Virus record (IMG/VR): IMGVR_UViG_3300032235_001256 | Span: 1 to 62,462 of that record | DNA: 62,462 nt | Strand: one strand, 5' to 3' | Source: a virus | Part shown: in pieces, positions 26,467-35,955 of the stretch | How the letters are laid out: each line of letters begins with the position of its first letter | Position numbering within the stretch: the stretch's first letter is position 1 | Notes under the pieces: model-generated | Seen by the model: the letters and a program-made list of their open reading frames with translations, nothing else | Databases searched by the model: none | Told to the model about the DNA's origin: nothing | Made by a program: the position numbers and the translations under genes

Positions 26467-27334
26467 CGATCTTCTTGACATTATCAATGACGACATCCTA
26501 CTTGGTGAAGGGGATGATGGCTCTGTATTCGAAGTAGACATTCTTCCTGGCTCGGACAAGTCGCTGGACCGCAACAAGGACAGCGATGAGGACGAAGAGA
26601 CCGACTGGGAGCACCACGGCGATCACGGAAAGTTTCTCGCCTACCTGGCTCAGAAGATGGACGCGATCCCGCGTCACAAGGGGCATACTACGGTTGGTTG
26701 CGAGCGCGCCATTGCATATCTAAAGCGTCTCGACGCCGAGATCAGCAAGGCTATTCGCTCGGACGAAAAGAATATTATTGACGAGGAAGAGGCCGAGGGT
26801 ATTCGCGACAAGATTTATGATTATGTTGCCCGGTTGGAGGAGGCGCTCGAAGGCCTGGCCTCCAAGAAGTCGCGCCGCAAGACTGCAGCCTTCAAGCTAT
26901 CCTCGTCCGTATTTACGCGTATTGGCGCCGACGGCGACCCGGCTTACTACATTCGAGCCGAAACTGACGGTCAGGAGACCCTGTTGCCGGTAAACCTCGA
27001 AGAGCCATCGGACATCCAGGTTCGCGCCTATATGGAGTGGGAGTCAGGTCAGTTCAAGAAAGAGGCCTCGTCAGCCCGTATCGTGCTCATGGCAGACCCT
27101 TTCCTCCATGAGATCACGAATATTATAATTCGCTCACATGTGACCTATGGTCGCAACATTGAAACAGTCTATCGCGATCTGGCCAAGAAGTACGACTTCA
27201 CTGATCGAGACCACCTGTCAGTCCACTCCCTGCTACGTGAGAAGGGCATGTTGATTGACCGCGATTTTAGCCGGATCGGAGAGGAAGTCAACATCGGCAC
27301 CCAGAGTGTGGGCAACAAGTCCTATCCGGCCTGA
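26459..27334 (+). CDS. Hypothetical acidic protein
   Basis: 291 residues from ATG 26459 (MNDDLLDIINDDILLG) with SD GATGAGG. The first 60 residues are strongly acidic (KDSDEDEETDWEHHGDHG). The middle holds Lys/Arg-rich KKSRRKTAAF, the rest is mixed alpha/beta, and residues 225-280 look like a small winged-helix or HTH-like alpha region (IETVYRDLAKKYDFTDRDHL). No decisive motif. Part of the tightly overlapped operon leading to TerL. Confidence 0.72.
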   Translation: MNDDLLDIINDDILLGEGDDGSVFEVDILPGSDKSLDRNKDSDEDEETDWEHHGDHGKFLAYLAQKMDAIPRHKGHTTVGCERAIAYLKRLDAEISKAIRSDEKNIIDEEEAEGIRDKIYDYVARLEEALEGLASKKSRRKTAAFKLSSSVFTRIGADGDPAYYIRAETDGQETLLPVNLEEPSDIQVRAYMEWESGQFKKEASSARIVLMADPFLHEITNIIIRSHVTYGRNIETVYRDLAKKYDFTDRDHLSVHSLLREKGMLIDRDFSRIGEEVNIGTQSVGNKSYPA

Positions 27335-27341
27335 GGCAAAT

Positions 27342-27851
27342 ATGACCATTTGGGACGAACTTTATAAGGATCTTGTTAAAAGCGAGCTAAAGCAGGACGG
27401 CCTTAGTGCCGAGTCTGGCGAGCATTTCAAGACCGTTGAGGCCAAAGTAGACGAGCTGCGCGCCAGGGTTTGCCTTGACTCCGCCTCGCACCTGACCAAG
27501 CAAGCCTCTCTTAAGAAGCAGGCCTCTGCCAGCTTCAAGCTTGTTATCGCAGGAGATGTCGAGCACGATCTCGCTGAGATCAAGTCCTATATTGCAGGCC
27601 TAGTAGATCTACGCCGGTCAGGCATAGACGGGCTGCAGGTAATGGATGATATCAAGAATAAGTTTGCTCATAAAGCAGAGCTTGTACGCGAGCACAAGGC
27701 TGAACTAAGGGATTTTATCGAAAAGCTGCTGTCCAAGTACAAGCTCGAGATGCCCCCTCCTACTCCAGTTCTATATAACAAGCCAGAAGGCAGCGCTTCA
27801 AAAGAAGATAACGAGACTTTCGAAAACATATCAGACAAGCTAAAGCACTGA
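27342..27851 (+). CDS. Hypothetical helical protein
   Basis: 169 residues from ATG 27342 (MTIWDELYKDLVKSEL), with SD GAGG; an in-frame start 29 codons upstream overlaps the previous gene. Nearly all helical with coiled-coil character (VEHDLAEIKSYIAGLVDL, LVREHKAELRDFIEKLL) and a Lys-rich middle (HLTKQASLKKQAS). Last gene before TerL. Length and helicity would also suit a small terminase, so it is an alternative TerS candidate. Confidence 0.7.
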   Translation: MTIWDELYKDLVKSELKQDGLSAESGEHFKTVEAKVDELRARVCLDSASHLTKQASLKKQASASFKLVIAGDVEHDLAEIKSYIAGLVDLRRSGIDGLQVMDDIKNKFAHKAELVREHKAELRDFIEKLLSKYKLEMPPPTPVLYNKPEGSASKEDNETFENISDKLKH

Positions 27852-27874
27852 ATGTGGCATCAGATTGCAATAAG

Positions 27875-27893
27875 TCCGGCTTCAATAGCCGGA
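27875..27893 (+). terminator. Weak hairpin in the TerL leader
   Basis: TCCGGC-ttcaata-GCCGGA followed by tttatgttt, in the 64-bp gap before TerL and ending about 20 bases before its SD. The 6-bp stem and broken T run make it at best an attenuator; it could also affect TerL translation. Confidence 0.4.
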
Positions 27894-27915
27894 TTTATGT
27901 TTATGGAGAAAGCAG

Positions 27916-30846
27916 ATGGTAAGCCCTAAGAAAGTCAAGGCATTAACGTCAAAAGACATCTTCAATGAAATCAAGAGAGATATCTCGATCATTGATCCCG
28001 TTAGCTTTGCAGAAAATAACCTGACCATAGACGGAAAACCATTCGACCTATCCGGGTCAGGATGGAAGTACATGGCAGAAATATACCGGGCAGTATCCGC
28101 TCAGGTAGAAAATAAAGAGGCCAAACCGATAGTTCTGCTAAAAGGCCGTCAGGTCGGCGCCACTATCATGGCCGGAGTGCTGAGCCTGCACATGGCCAGC
28201 TCTGGACTATACAGCACGGAATCAGGCAAGCCACCCATTCGAGTGATGCACGTTTTCCCAGATCTCAAGCGATGCGGCGTCTATGCAAAAGATATTCTTG
28301 CAAATCTAATAAGCGGCGCCAAGGATAACTACGTTGGCAAACGAGCTCTAAAGGTTACTAGGACGGTAGATCTAGAAGATACACAGACACAGAAAAACTT
28401 TATCGGAATGAGCAAGATTCGCGTCGACTCGATAGGCAAGTCCGGCGACCGTATTCGTGGTAGCACGCAGGATGTTTTGCTTTACGACGAGTGTTTCGTA
28501 GGTAACACATTCATCAAGACGGAAACTGGCAAGATAAAGATAAGCAAAATATACGACATGTTTGCTGCAGGAAAAGAGCTGCCTATCGTCAAGACGATAA
28601 ATGAGCAGACAATGGAGTTTGAGCACAAGAGGGTAGTCCACGCATGGAGGCGCGAACCCAAGCCTGTATTTGAGCTAAGATGCGGCAAGTACAGGGCGAA
28701 ATGCACTAAAGATCACAAGTTTTTGACCGAAGAGGGGTGGGTAGAGGCCCAGAATCTTAAGGTTGGAGATTTTGTAATTGGAGATCCCGGCAATAAATCA
28801 CAGTACCTTCGTGCTATAAATGATGACCAGCTCCAGATCGTACTAGGCTCGTTCCTGGGAGATGGAAATCTTCAAGAATACGCCAATAACTCCTATCGAC
28901 TTCGCGTCATGCATGGTTCTCGCCAGGAAAACTATGCAAAATGGAAGGCTGAGATGTTTGGGGTAGAATGTGTATTTGTTCCAGAACAGGGCAAGTACAA
29001 GAAGCCGGGATGGTGGTTCGCGACAAAGGGTTTCGGAATTCCGAACTGTTCTTTCCCGAAGAATCAGAAAAACAGCTGTCCACAGTGGGTTATCGACAAG
29101 ATAGACTGGAGAGGCGTCGCTATATGGTTCATGGATGACGGAAGTAACAATGCCAAAACTAAGCGCCACATAACCCTGCACACAAATTCTTTTGATGAAG
29201 ATTCGGTAGATAGGCTGGTTGCCAAGTTAATAAGCATGGGAGTCGCGTGCAAAAAAGCCATGGTATCTGGCAAGTATTTTGTCATAAAGATAAACAAGGA
29301 AGGGTCGGATGTTTTCCTTAATAAGGTTGCGCCATACCTACACTCAGATCTGCACTACAAGACTGATATTGTATGTGACACCGGCGATCTGCATTCTTGG
29401 GATTCGCAGTTTAAACCATATTCGTACAACGTAGTATCGGCCTTCAAGGATCTAAACCGCGAGGAAGCTGTTTACGATATAGAGGTCAAAGATAATCACA
29501 ACTTTATCGTTACGGGTCGCAATAGTAGCCAACTGCAAGACGGAGGTATTCAGGCCAAGAACTGCCAGGACATGACCCGCAGCGCTATAGAAAATACGCT
29601 AAAGGTTCTAACTGCAACCCCATACGGTGCTCCTACCAAGGGCGTACAGGTATTTTTCGGCACTCCCAAGCACTCCGGGTCTTTCTTCTGGACAATGTGG
29701 GAGGACTCAGACCAGCGCTTTTATCAGTTGCGATGCAAGCACTGCGATCACTACTTTTTCCTGTATAATCTAGAAAATGATGACTGGAATGAGATATGGA
29801 TCAAAGAAAACCTAATCAAGTGCCCATCATGCCTTAAGACGCAGGACAAGCGCGAAGCGGTCGACCTGGGCCGCTGGATATCGACCCGTCCAACTAATGC
29901 GAAGGGCGATCCGCAGAAGTATATAGGCTATCACTTCAATATGATGCTCAGCCCGCTGTTCACAAAAGAAAACGTTCTCGAGTACTGGCCGCAGCACAAC
30001 AAGAATGCATCGGAGCGAGCATGGCGAAACGAGACAAAAGGGCAGTTCTATTCGGCTAGCGAGGTTCCAATTACCCTTGAGGAGCTGTATGCTACTGCCC
30101 TGGACGAGTCCAGGGGCGTAGCAAAAAGTATAACAAACCCAGCAGGAAAGAATTTTTTTCTTGGCATGGACTGGGGCGAGAAGGTAGAGTCGGATGCAGA
30201 TCTAGAGGTAAAGCGCGGCAAGTCTTTCACCTGTGCGGTTATAATGTCGGTTGATCATACGGGTGTGTTGACCGTAGAAAATGCCGTAAGGCTAAAGAAG
30301 AACGACCCAGACTACAAAATGAATGTTGTTCGCAAGCTAATAGCTGATTTTCACATAGACCAGTCAGCAGCCGACTTCTACTATGGCAACGATTTTGTTC
30401 GGCTAGTGCAGCACAATGAAGGACTTAAAGATAAATTCCTTGGCTGCACAAACCTGAGCAACTCCAAGCGTGCCTTCTCGTATGACGAAAAAGACCTAAT
30501 GGTAGGCGTGAACAAGGATCAGGTGCTTGACGAGATATTTGCGCTATTTAAACGCGGTCGAATCAAGATCCCGGCAAAGGGAGACAGCCTTGAGCTACTG
30601 GGCTGGCTTGTTGATCACATCACTTCAATGGAAACCCATACGAAGACGAAAGATGGCATAGTACTTAAGACGTACAAAAAGGGGGTCATCCAGAACGACG
30701 GACTAATGGCACTGATGTATGCTTATACAGCTTACAAGTTCATGGTAACTCGCAAATTTACTGAGCAGAGTACCGAGGGTGTAAACAAAAAGAAGCAGGA
30801 TGACGTAGTCGTTCCCATCGTTGGCTATATCCCAAGAATGCGCTGA
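27916..30846 (+). CDS. terL: Terminase large subunit interrupted by an intein
   Basis: A 976-residue precursor; removal of the 357-residue intein (residues 193-549) leaves a 619-residue terminase. ATPase: Walker A-like KGRQVGAT at 76-83 (Ala where the usual P-loop Lys stands, as in some terminases, with a Lys earlier), Walker B VLLYDE at 187-192, coupling motif FFGTP. A zinc ribbon follows (CKHC and CPSC). Nuclease domain begins at FLGMDWG (catalytic Asp), with acidic residues further on. The ATPase-zinc-nuclease order resembles lambda gpA-type terminases. The enzyme translocates DNA into the prohead and cuts concatemers, together with the portal encoded next. SD GGAGAAAG; the portal start is eight bases past the stop. 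Confidence 0.92.
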   Translation: MVSPKKVKALTSKDIFNEIKRDISIIDPVSFAENNLTIDGKPFDLSGSGWKYMAEIYRAVSAQVENKEAKPIVLLKGRQVGATIMAGVLSLHMASSGLYSTESGKPPIRVMHVFPDLKRCGVYAKDILANLISGAKDNYVGKRALKVTRTVDLEDTQTQKNFIGMSKIRVDSIGKSGDRIRGSTQDVLLYDECFVGNTFIKTETGKIKISKIYDMFAAGKELPIVKTINEQTMEFEHKRVVHAWRREPKPVFELRCGKYRAKCTKDHKFLTEEGWVEAQNLKVGDFVIGDPGNKSQYLRAINDDQLQIVLGSFLGDGNLQEYANNSYRLRVMHGSRQENYAKWKAEMFGVECVFVPEQGKYKKPGWWFATKGFGIPNCSFPKNQKNSCPQWVIDKIDWRGVAIWFMDDGSNNAKTKRHITLHTNSFDEDSVDRLVAKLISMGVACKKAMVSGKYFVIKINKEGSDVFLNKVAPYLHSDLHYKTDIVCDTGDLHSWDSQFKPYSYNVVSAFKDLNREEAVYDIEVKDNHNFIVTGRNSSQLQDGGIQAKNCQDMTRSAIENTLKVLTATPYGAPTKGVQVFFGTPKHSGSFFWTMWEDSDQRFYQLRCKHCDHYFFLYNLENDDWNEIWIKENLIKCPSCLKTQDKREAVDLGRWISTRPTNAKGDPQKYIGYHFNMMLSPLFTKENVLEYWPQHNKNASERAWRNETKGQFYSASEVPITLEELYATALDESRGVAKSITNPAGKNFFLGMDWGEKVESDADLEVKRGKSFTCAVIMSVDHTGVLTVENAVRLKKNDPDYKMNVVRKLIADFHIDQSAADFYYGNDFVRLVQHNEGLKDKFLGCTNLSNSKRAFSYDEKDLMVGVNKDQVLDEIFALFKRGRIKIPAKGDSLELLGWLVDHITSMETHTKTKDGIVLKTYKKGVIQNDGLMALMYAYTAYKFMVTRKFTEQSTEGVNKKKQDDVVVPIVGYIPRMR
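28492..29562 (+). other. Intein with LAGLIDADG homing endonuclease inside TerL
   Basis: 357 residues, in frame. Block A begins CFVGNTFIKTETG (Cys1). Block B has the TxxH motif in CTKDHKFLT. Two LAGLIDADG motifs are LGSFLGDG (Asp124) and AIWFMDDG (Asp215-Asp216), both with intact acidic residues, so the endonuclease may be active. Block F is VYDIEVKDNHNFIV. The C-terminus reads GGIQAKN, followed by Cys+1 of the extein, so the usual penultimate His is Lys. Insertion is directly after the Walker B DE pair, so only spliced protein can be an active motor. Splicing is inferred from intact blocks A, B, F and the terminal Asn/Cys. Confidence 0.9.
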
Positions 30847-30854
30847 GGTAGAAT

Positions 30855-32708
30855 ATGGTAGATAATCACAACAAATGGGGAACTGTTGATTGGCAAGCTC
30901 CTCCCGAGCCGCTCGCTCTTGCATCGCGACCAGATGGCAAGACGCCCTATCGACCACCGGCTTATTCCAATGTATCTGTACCAGAGCGTACCCGCGAAGC
31001 CGCGATTAGCGAAGCGGCGCTGCGTTCCCTCGGACCTGAGCGCCGCGCTCAGGTTGAGGAAGAGATCCTGAAAAAGAGCGCTGTTGGCGGCGATTCCCGT
31101 ATAGCACTTGGAACTGCTGTCGCAGCGGGCAAGCAGAGCCTTATCAAGACCGCCGCCGCCTCAGAGCTAGGCGGCCAGCTGCACATTGCAGGTCGTGGCA
31201 ACACGACCAATATGATGCCAAATCTGTACTCGCCGCTATTCCTGACGGCAAACCTACAGCTGCCGCGTGACCGTATTACTGCAAATGCATGGAATCGTGC
31301 GTTTTACGAAACTAATCCCCTAGTTCGCAACGCTATAAATTTACACGCAACTTATCCGATCAGCAAGATGACCATCAAGTGCAAGGATAAGAAGATCGAG
31401 AGAAAGTATCTCGAGATGGCAAAGCGTGTTGATCTATTTAACGTAGTACAACAGGTGGCGCTAGAGTACTGGATGATTGGCGAGGTCTTTCCATACGCCG
31501 AGTATGACGAGACTCGCAATATGTGGTCAAAAGTATACTGCCACAATCCTGATTATGTAGTCGTCAAGCGCACGCCAGTGCCTGGTGAATCCATCATTGC
31601 ACTCAAGCCAGACCCCAAGCTGCTGCAGATTGTCCAATCAAACGACCCTGTTCACCGCGCCTATCGCGACAAAATGGATCCGGGCCTGCTAGACGCAATT
31701 GCCCGCAATGAGTACATTCCGCTGGACAACTTTAACATCAGCCACCTGAAGAACGAGTCAACTGCGTACAATACGCACGGCTCTTCTGTCATCGTTTCGG
31801 TATGGAAGGATCTTGTTCTATGGGATCTTTTCCGCGAGAATAAGTTTATCCAGGCCGACGCGATGGTAAATCCGATGACTTTGGTAAAGGTTGGCGCATC
31901 GAATGCTGATGGTCACTATCCGCGCCAGGAAGAGCTAGCAGCCATGCGAGATGTGTTTGAGCATGCTCAGTATGACAAGGATTTCAAGGTATTTACTCAT
32001 CCGGATGTCACGATTGAGCGAGTTGGCTTCAATGGCGGCATTCTTGATATTTCTGCCGACTTGAACTTTATTCTGGATAACATCTTCATCGGTCTAATGG
32101 TACCCAAGGCAGTTATTACGCAGGAGGGCGCCTCATACGCGTCGGCCTCTGTAGCGCTAGACGTCATTCGACAGAGGTATAACAACTTCCGTACGAAGAT
32201 GACCAACTGGCTCGTAAACAAGATCTTTGCTCCGATGGCAGAGGCCAATGATTTTTATGAGACAATCGACGGCCAGAAGCACCTGGTACTACCCGATGTA
32301 GAGTGGAATCAGATGACCCTGTATGATGTCGACACATACATCGGGCACCTGCTCAATCTTATAGAGAAGACTCCTCCAACTGCTCCTGTGGGAGTTAGTC
32401 GCGGTACCGTGTATCGCAGCCTTGGCCTAGACTTCCAGGATGAACTAGCCAATCAGCGCAAGGAGGCCATCCAGATGGCGATTCTTGCAAAAGAAATGGC
32501 AGCGATTGCAAAGATGTCTCTCTCAGAACTGCGTACGCTTGATCCCGATGCACCTATCATAGAGAAGGACGAGGCACCTCTCCCGGGGGTAGGGGCAGAG
32601 GCTGCACCAGAGGGCGGAATGCCTCCCGACATGGGAGGTGGGATGCCTCCTGATATGGGCGCCGGGCCTCCGCCGGGTGGCGCAGAGCCACCGCTGCCAC
32701 CGATGTAG
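30855..32708 (+). CDS. Portal protein
   Basis: 617 residues immediately after TerL. The core (about 130-510) has features of large phage portals: AWNRAFYETNPLVRNAINLH, EYWMIGEVFPYAEYD, LVLWDLFRENKFIQADAM and the long helix region DVIRQRYNNFRTKMTNWLV. The C-terminus is Pro/Gly/Met-rich (GGMPPDMGGGMPPDMG) and probably disordered inside the capsid. The N-terminal 100 residues are also low in structure. The portal forms the dodecameric DNA channel and nucleates head assembly. Identification rests on sequence pattern plus position between TerL and the protease/scaffold region. SD GAGGTA. Confidence 0.82.
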   Translation: MVDNHNKWGTVDWQAPPEPLALASRPDGKTPYRPPAYSNVSVPERTREAAISEAALRSLGPERRAQVEEEILKKSAVGGDSRIALGTAVAAGKQSLIKTAAASELGGQLHIAGRGNTTNMMPNLYSPLFLTANLQLPRDRITANAWNRAFYETNPLVRNAINLHATYPISKMTIKCKDKKIERKYLEMAKRVDLFNVVQQVALEYWMIGEVFPYAEYDETRNMWSKVYCHNPDYVVVKRTPVPGESIIALKPDPKLLQIVQSNDPVHRAYRDKMDPGLLDAIARNEYIPLDNFNISHLKNESTAYNTHGSSVIVSVWKDLVLWDLFRENKFIQADAMVNPMTLVKVGASNADGHYPRQEELAAMRDVFEHAQYDKDFKVFTHPDVTIERVGFNGGILDISADLNFILDNIFIGLMVPKAVITQEGASYASASVALDVIRQRYNNFRTKMTNWLVNKIFAPMAEANDFYETIDGQKHLVLPDVEWNQMTLYDVDTYIGHLLNLIEKTPPTAPVGVSRGTVYRSLGLDFQDELANQRKEAIQMAILAKEMAAIAKMSLSELRTLDPDAPIIEKDEAPLPGVGAEAAPEGGMPPDMGGGMPPDMGAGPPPGGAEPPLPPM

Positions 32709-32711
32709 TGC

Positions 32712-33131
32712 ATGAATATCAAATCCGATATAGCTGCATACAGAAAAGGGGATCGAGCCGCAGAAATGCGGCTTGCCGCTTTTGTCCGTCAATGCGAATC
32801 TCGCCAGGATGCTGCCGGGCTAGATATCCTGGTCGATGCCGGAGGTAGAGTTGGGGACCTGGCGCGGCGTGCGACTACCATCGTGCAAGTGGCATTAGAT
32901 GGCAACAAAAAAACTTCTGCGGTCAAGCGCAAGTTGCGCGATTATCTGGCACAGATCGACAGGCTAGGCTTTAATACCGATGTCGCCAAAGAAGATCGCA
33001 GATGGGTGCCGCTATTGCGCGAAGCGGCTCAGCTCAGGTGGTCGATAAAGCCGGATCAAGAAATGTATAATATTGATCTAGAGATAAGGAATAAGATACG
33101 CAGAGCCGCGCAACTTGGTGTTAAAATATGA
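32712..33131 (+). CDS. Hypothetical protein
   Basis: 139 residues (MNIKSDIAAYRKGDRAAEM), basic and helical, with no recognised domain. Three bases after the portal stop and overlapping the M23 peptidase gene by four bases (ATGA), so co-translated with it. Its SD is weak, so it probably depends on coupling with the portal gene. A head-assembly or chaperone role is possible from position only. Confidence 0.7.
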   Translation: MNIKSDIAAYRKGDRAAEMRLAAFVRQCESRQDAAGLDILVDAGGRVGDLARRATTIVQVALDGNKKTSAVKRKLRDYLAQIDRLGFNTDVAKEDRRWVPLLREAAQLRWSIKPDQEMYNIDLEIRNKIRRAAQLGVKI

Positions 33132-33730
33132 AGACTCAGGTTCAAAAAGTAAAAGAGCGACTTGAGAAGTGGCGCGCGCCGATTGCGCGTCGCATGGAGC
33201 AGGCCGTGTCAGAGACAACTCTTCCTGACATACACGACGAGGACCATGGTCATGGCGATGAGCCAGCAGATGCCGCCAAGAGCCTACCGGCCGGTGCTCG
33301 GCCTCCTCGGGTAACATCTGGATTCGGCACGAGAGTTAGCCCTATTGACGGGGTTAGGCGCATGCACTATGGCGTCGATATTGGGGCGGGCAAGGGTCCC
33401 ACGTACGCAGCCGTAGATGGATACATTCTGCACGCAGGGCCAGCCGGCACTGCAGGAAATATGGTAGTGATCTATCGCAAAGGCAGCGACGGGAATGGCC
33501 ACCAGTACAAGTATATGCACCTTGACTCGATATCAGTGACACAGGGTCAGAGAGTGAAGAAAGGGGATCTTATAGGCACTATGGGTGAGACGGGCCGCGC
33601 CAAAGGTGTACATCTGCACTTGGAGCACCTGATGCTGGTACCGGCGGGGGATAAGTTTCAAAAACTGCACATCCCTCCTACGGCAGAGGAGATAAGCACG
33701 GCAGTACCAGGAGCAATCAAGGGCAAGTAG
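33128..33730 (+). CDS. M23-family peptidoglycan endopeptidase
   Basis: 200 residues. A LytM/M23 domain spans about 62-185: GFGTRVSPIDG, zinc ligands His80 and Asp84 in MHYGVDIG, catalytic His131 in YMHLD, and His162/His164 in GVHLHLE. The first 55 residues are charged and low-complexity without a signal peptide. M23 enzymes cut peptide cross-links in peptidoglycan. Its place in the packaging/head operon and lack of an export signal suggest a virion-associated enzyme for DNA entry rather than a lysis endolysin (inference). Confidence 0.88.
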   Translation: MKTQVQKVKERLEKWRAPIARRMEQAVSETTLPDIHDEDHGHGDEPADAAKSLPAGARPPRVTSGFGTRVSPIDGVRRMHYGVDIGAGKGPTYAAVDGYILHAGPAGTAGNMVVIYRKGSDGNGHQYKYMHLDSISVTQGQRVKKGDLIGTMGETGRAKGVHLHLEHLMLVPAGDKFQKLHIPPTAEEISTAVPGAIKGK

Positions 33731-33802
33731 GTCGCCGCCCAATGCAAACATAAGAATAAACTAGTACGATATTGGGCCGATTTTGAGTCAAATAGGAGCG
33801 CT

Positions 33803-34696
33803 ATGCCCAAGTATCTGAGCAAGGCACAGGAAAAAACCTGGAGGAAGGCAAAGAAAGCCTTCAAATCCCAGTCCGGTCGCAAGCCGGGCAAGAAGGATTG
33901 GCCATTGGTCATGCATATTTTCAAGAACATGAACAAAACTGCCGCGAATATAGTGATCGAGCCTTACGAAAAATACGTTCAGGATGGAATTGAGCTTGCA
34001 GAAAAGGTCATGGGCTCCGGCTATTTCTCAGGAATTAAGAAAATAGTCGTGCAGACGGGCCAGACACATCATTACGGGCAGGTCTTATCTGATGATCCAG
34101 GGACAATATATATATCTGCAGACAGGATAGAGCGCGAATTTGCGTCAATTCCGCTGGAGCGGGCTTTTCAAATGGCCTCAACCCTTTGCCATGAGACCGC
34201 CCACATAAAATCGAAGTTCCAGGGCGGGGAAAACCCTGCCCTTGCCGAGGAGCAGAAATTTGCTCACCTGTTTGGAGAGAAGATAAAGGCAAATCCAAAG
34301 GATTTTGAGAAATTTACAAAGGCAGCCTCCCGCTCAGCCGACATAGTACGCATGGCGCACATGGCAGATGCTAGCGGCCACTATGCAGCAGCAGCTTTTC
34401 TGGATACGGCGCTAATGAAAAGTGCTGCCGACCAGATTGATGCCGAGCAAATAATCAACGGCGTTGGCGCCCTGATCGGCTACATGGTCAGCAGAGTGTC
34501 TCCTGAGAAGCGGGTTAGCTTCAAGCAGAGCATAATTCGTAAAATCAGTCAGGTAGGTACCGATCTTGCTCAAAAGAGAAAGAATCCGTCCGCTGGTATC
34601 GGGGCGGTATTTGGCCTACTAAAGAACCTGCTATCAGGCCTAGATGCATCCCAGATTTCCTATATTATGGGACAGATACTGTCGAGGTACTCATGA
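33803..34696 (+). CDS. Putative zinc metallopeptidase (HETAH), helical-hairpin motif
   Basis: 297 residues with SD AGGAG. His130-Glu131-x-x-His134 (TLCHETAHIKSKF) lies in a hydrophobic helix, followed by acidic residues around 148-150 (ALAEEQKFAH) that could give the third ligand. The N-terminus is basic (YLSKAQEKTWRKAKKAF). Residues about 178-205 read RMAHMADASGHYAAAAFLDT, a copy of the recurrent hairpin motif. The C-terminus is helical. It differs completely from the other two HExxH proteins at 2857 and 60126. Substrate unknown; a virion or host-targeting protease is possible. Confidence 0.65.
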   Translation: MPKYLSKAQEKTWRKAKKAFKSQSGRKPGKKDWPLVMHIFKNMNKTAANIVIEPYEKYVQDGIELAEKVMGSGYFSGIKKIVVQTGQTHHYGQVLSDDPGTIYISADRIEREFASIPLERAFQMASTLCHETAHIKSKFQGGENPALAEEQKFAHLFGEKIKANPKDFEKFTKAASRSADIVRMAHMADASGHYAAAAFLDTALMKSAADQIDAEQIINGVGALIGYMVSRVSPEKRVSFKQSIIRKISQVGTDLAQKRKNPSAGIGAVFGLLKNLLSGLDASQISYIMGQILSRYS

Positions 34697-35391
34697 TAAA
34701 AAACGCAGGACCGGAGCCCACCGGAATAACGGATCCATCTACTGGTAAGAAGGTTTACGTCTCGACCACGGCTCGGATTACTTTTCGCAAGCTGCACCCC
34801 GAGTGGGTAAAGGCAAAGGTAAAGAATTCAGCCCTAAATGATGAGATTGCCAAGCAATTTGCCGCAGCTCCTGTCCTAGAGATATTTCTTTCAAAGAAGA
34901 ACAAGAGCGAGGCCGGCGACGTCCGAGGAACCGAGTCTAGCAAGTTCGTGTGCATACATCGTAATTCCTATGTTCTCGTTATTGCCGCAAAAGGTGCCCA
35001 CAATCTGCCTGCTCCACCAGCTCCAAAAGAGCTGCCTGCATCCATTAAGCTTGCAGAGCAAAATACAAGAGTAGCGGAGGGTCGAGATGATTTCTTGCGC
35101 GCCCACCGAGGATGGCTAGCAGACCATTACTTTAGTCTTTTTATTGGCCAGGCTGCTCTTGACGAGAAGGGCGCTCAGATGCTGCGTGAATATGCCGAAA
35201 AGAATGGCGGCTTCAAGGCTATCAAGAATATGACTGCCGACCAGGCCAAACAGATTGTCAGCAATCAGGCCAGTGCAATGGCGCGAACCATGCTTTCCGA
35301 GGATCAGCGTGGGCAGCTTACGCGGGAGCCGGGCCTCCTGAATGATCGTCCGGGTAATCTGGCAGTGCCTTTTGCATTTCCTCTTGAGTGA
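34693..35391 (+). CDS. Hypothetical protein
   Basis: 232 residues (MIKNAGPEPTGITDPSTGKK). N-terminal half mixed alpha/beta (SSKFVCIHRNSYVLVIAAKG), then a Pro-rich linker (LPAPPAPKELPASIK), then a helical C-terminal part (FLRAHRGWLADHYFSLF). Overlaps the previous stop by four bases with SD GAGGTA. No catalytic motif recognised; operon context implies a late virion or assembly protein. Confidence 0.75.
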   Translation: MIKNAGPEPTGITDPSTGKKVYVSTTARITFRKLHPEWVKAKVKNSALNDEIAKQFAAAPVLEIFLSKKNKSEAGDVRGTESSKFVCIHRNSYVLVIAAKGAHNLPAPPAPKELPASIKLAEQNTRVAEGRDDFLRAHRGWLADHYFSLFIGQAALDEKGAQMLREYAEKNGGFKAIKNMTADQAKQIVSNQASAMARTMLSEDQRGQLTREPGLLNDRPGNLAVPFAFPLE

Positions 35392-35403
35392 GTGGTGAGC
35401 AGC

Positions 35404-35955
35404 ATGCGTAAAAACTCAAATGTGGAATTTTCCGTTCCGGTTTCAGAAGGCGAGAAGGCTCGCGCAACAGATCTCAGAGATAGGATCAAGGACTTTTGCG
35501 AGCATATCGAGAAGTTCAATGAGTTTTCCGAAGTCCTAACCGAATCGCTGGACCAGATAACATCTGGAGACCAGCTTATTCCGATTGGTGCGCTTTTCAA
35601 GAAGTACCAGTACAAGTTGCGGGCACATTTCAATAACTGCGTGAAGTCTTTCTCCCTTGTTCTAGTGTCATATGGCAAGCTATATTCTGAGTCAAGAACC
35701 GACCAGATACGAGATGTAATACTCAGTACATTCTCAGAGGCCCGCACCGAATTTATAAATCTAATGAGCATAATGGATGATTTTGATGCAGAGAGCTTTG
35801 TCGCGGACGCAAAAGCATCTCAGCAACAAATCAATAATTATCTGGAAAAAGTACTGGTTAGCGCCCGCGATGAGTGGATCTCGCACATAGACAAGAATAT
35901 ACTTGGAAAACTAAAGCTGGCATCCGATTTCTCGCTCGTAAAGGTAACAAAATGA
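35404..35955 (+). CDS. Hypothetical coiled-coil protein
   Basis: 183 residues from ATG 35404 (MRKNSNVEFSVPVSEG), preferred over the GTG four codons upstream because GGTGAG is well placed. Mostly long helices with heptad character (LRDRIKDFCEHIEKFNEF, FVADAKASQQQINNYLEK). No membrane segment. Ends in a four-base overlap with a 50-residue gene. Function unknown. Confidence 0.72.
   Translation: MRKNSNVEFSVPVSEGEKARATDLRDRIKDFCEHIEKFNEFSEVLTESLDQITSGDQLIPIGALFKKYQYKLRAHFNNCVKSFSLVLVSYGKLYSESRTDQIRDVILSTFSEARTEFINLMSIMDDFDAESFVADAKASQQQINNYLEKVLVSARDEWISHIDKNILGKLKLASDFSLVKVTK

Noticed and set aside
27342-27851. Calling this gene the small terminase subunit
   Set aside because: It is adjacent to TerL and helical, but has no DNA-binding-like region; the gene at 22753 fits better. 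Kept as an alternative in the entry.
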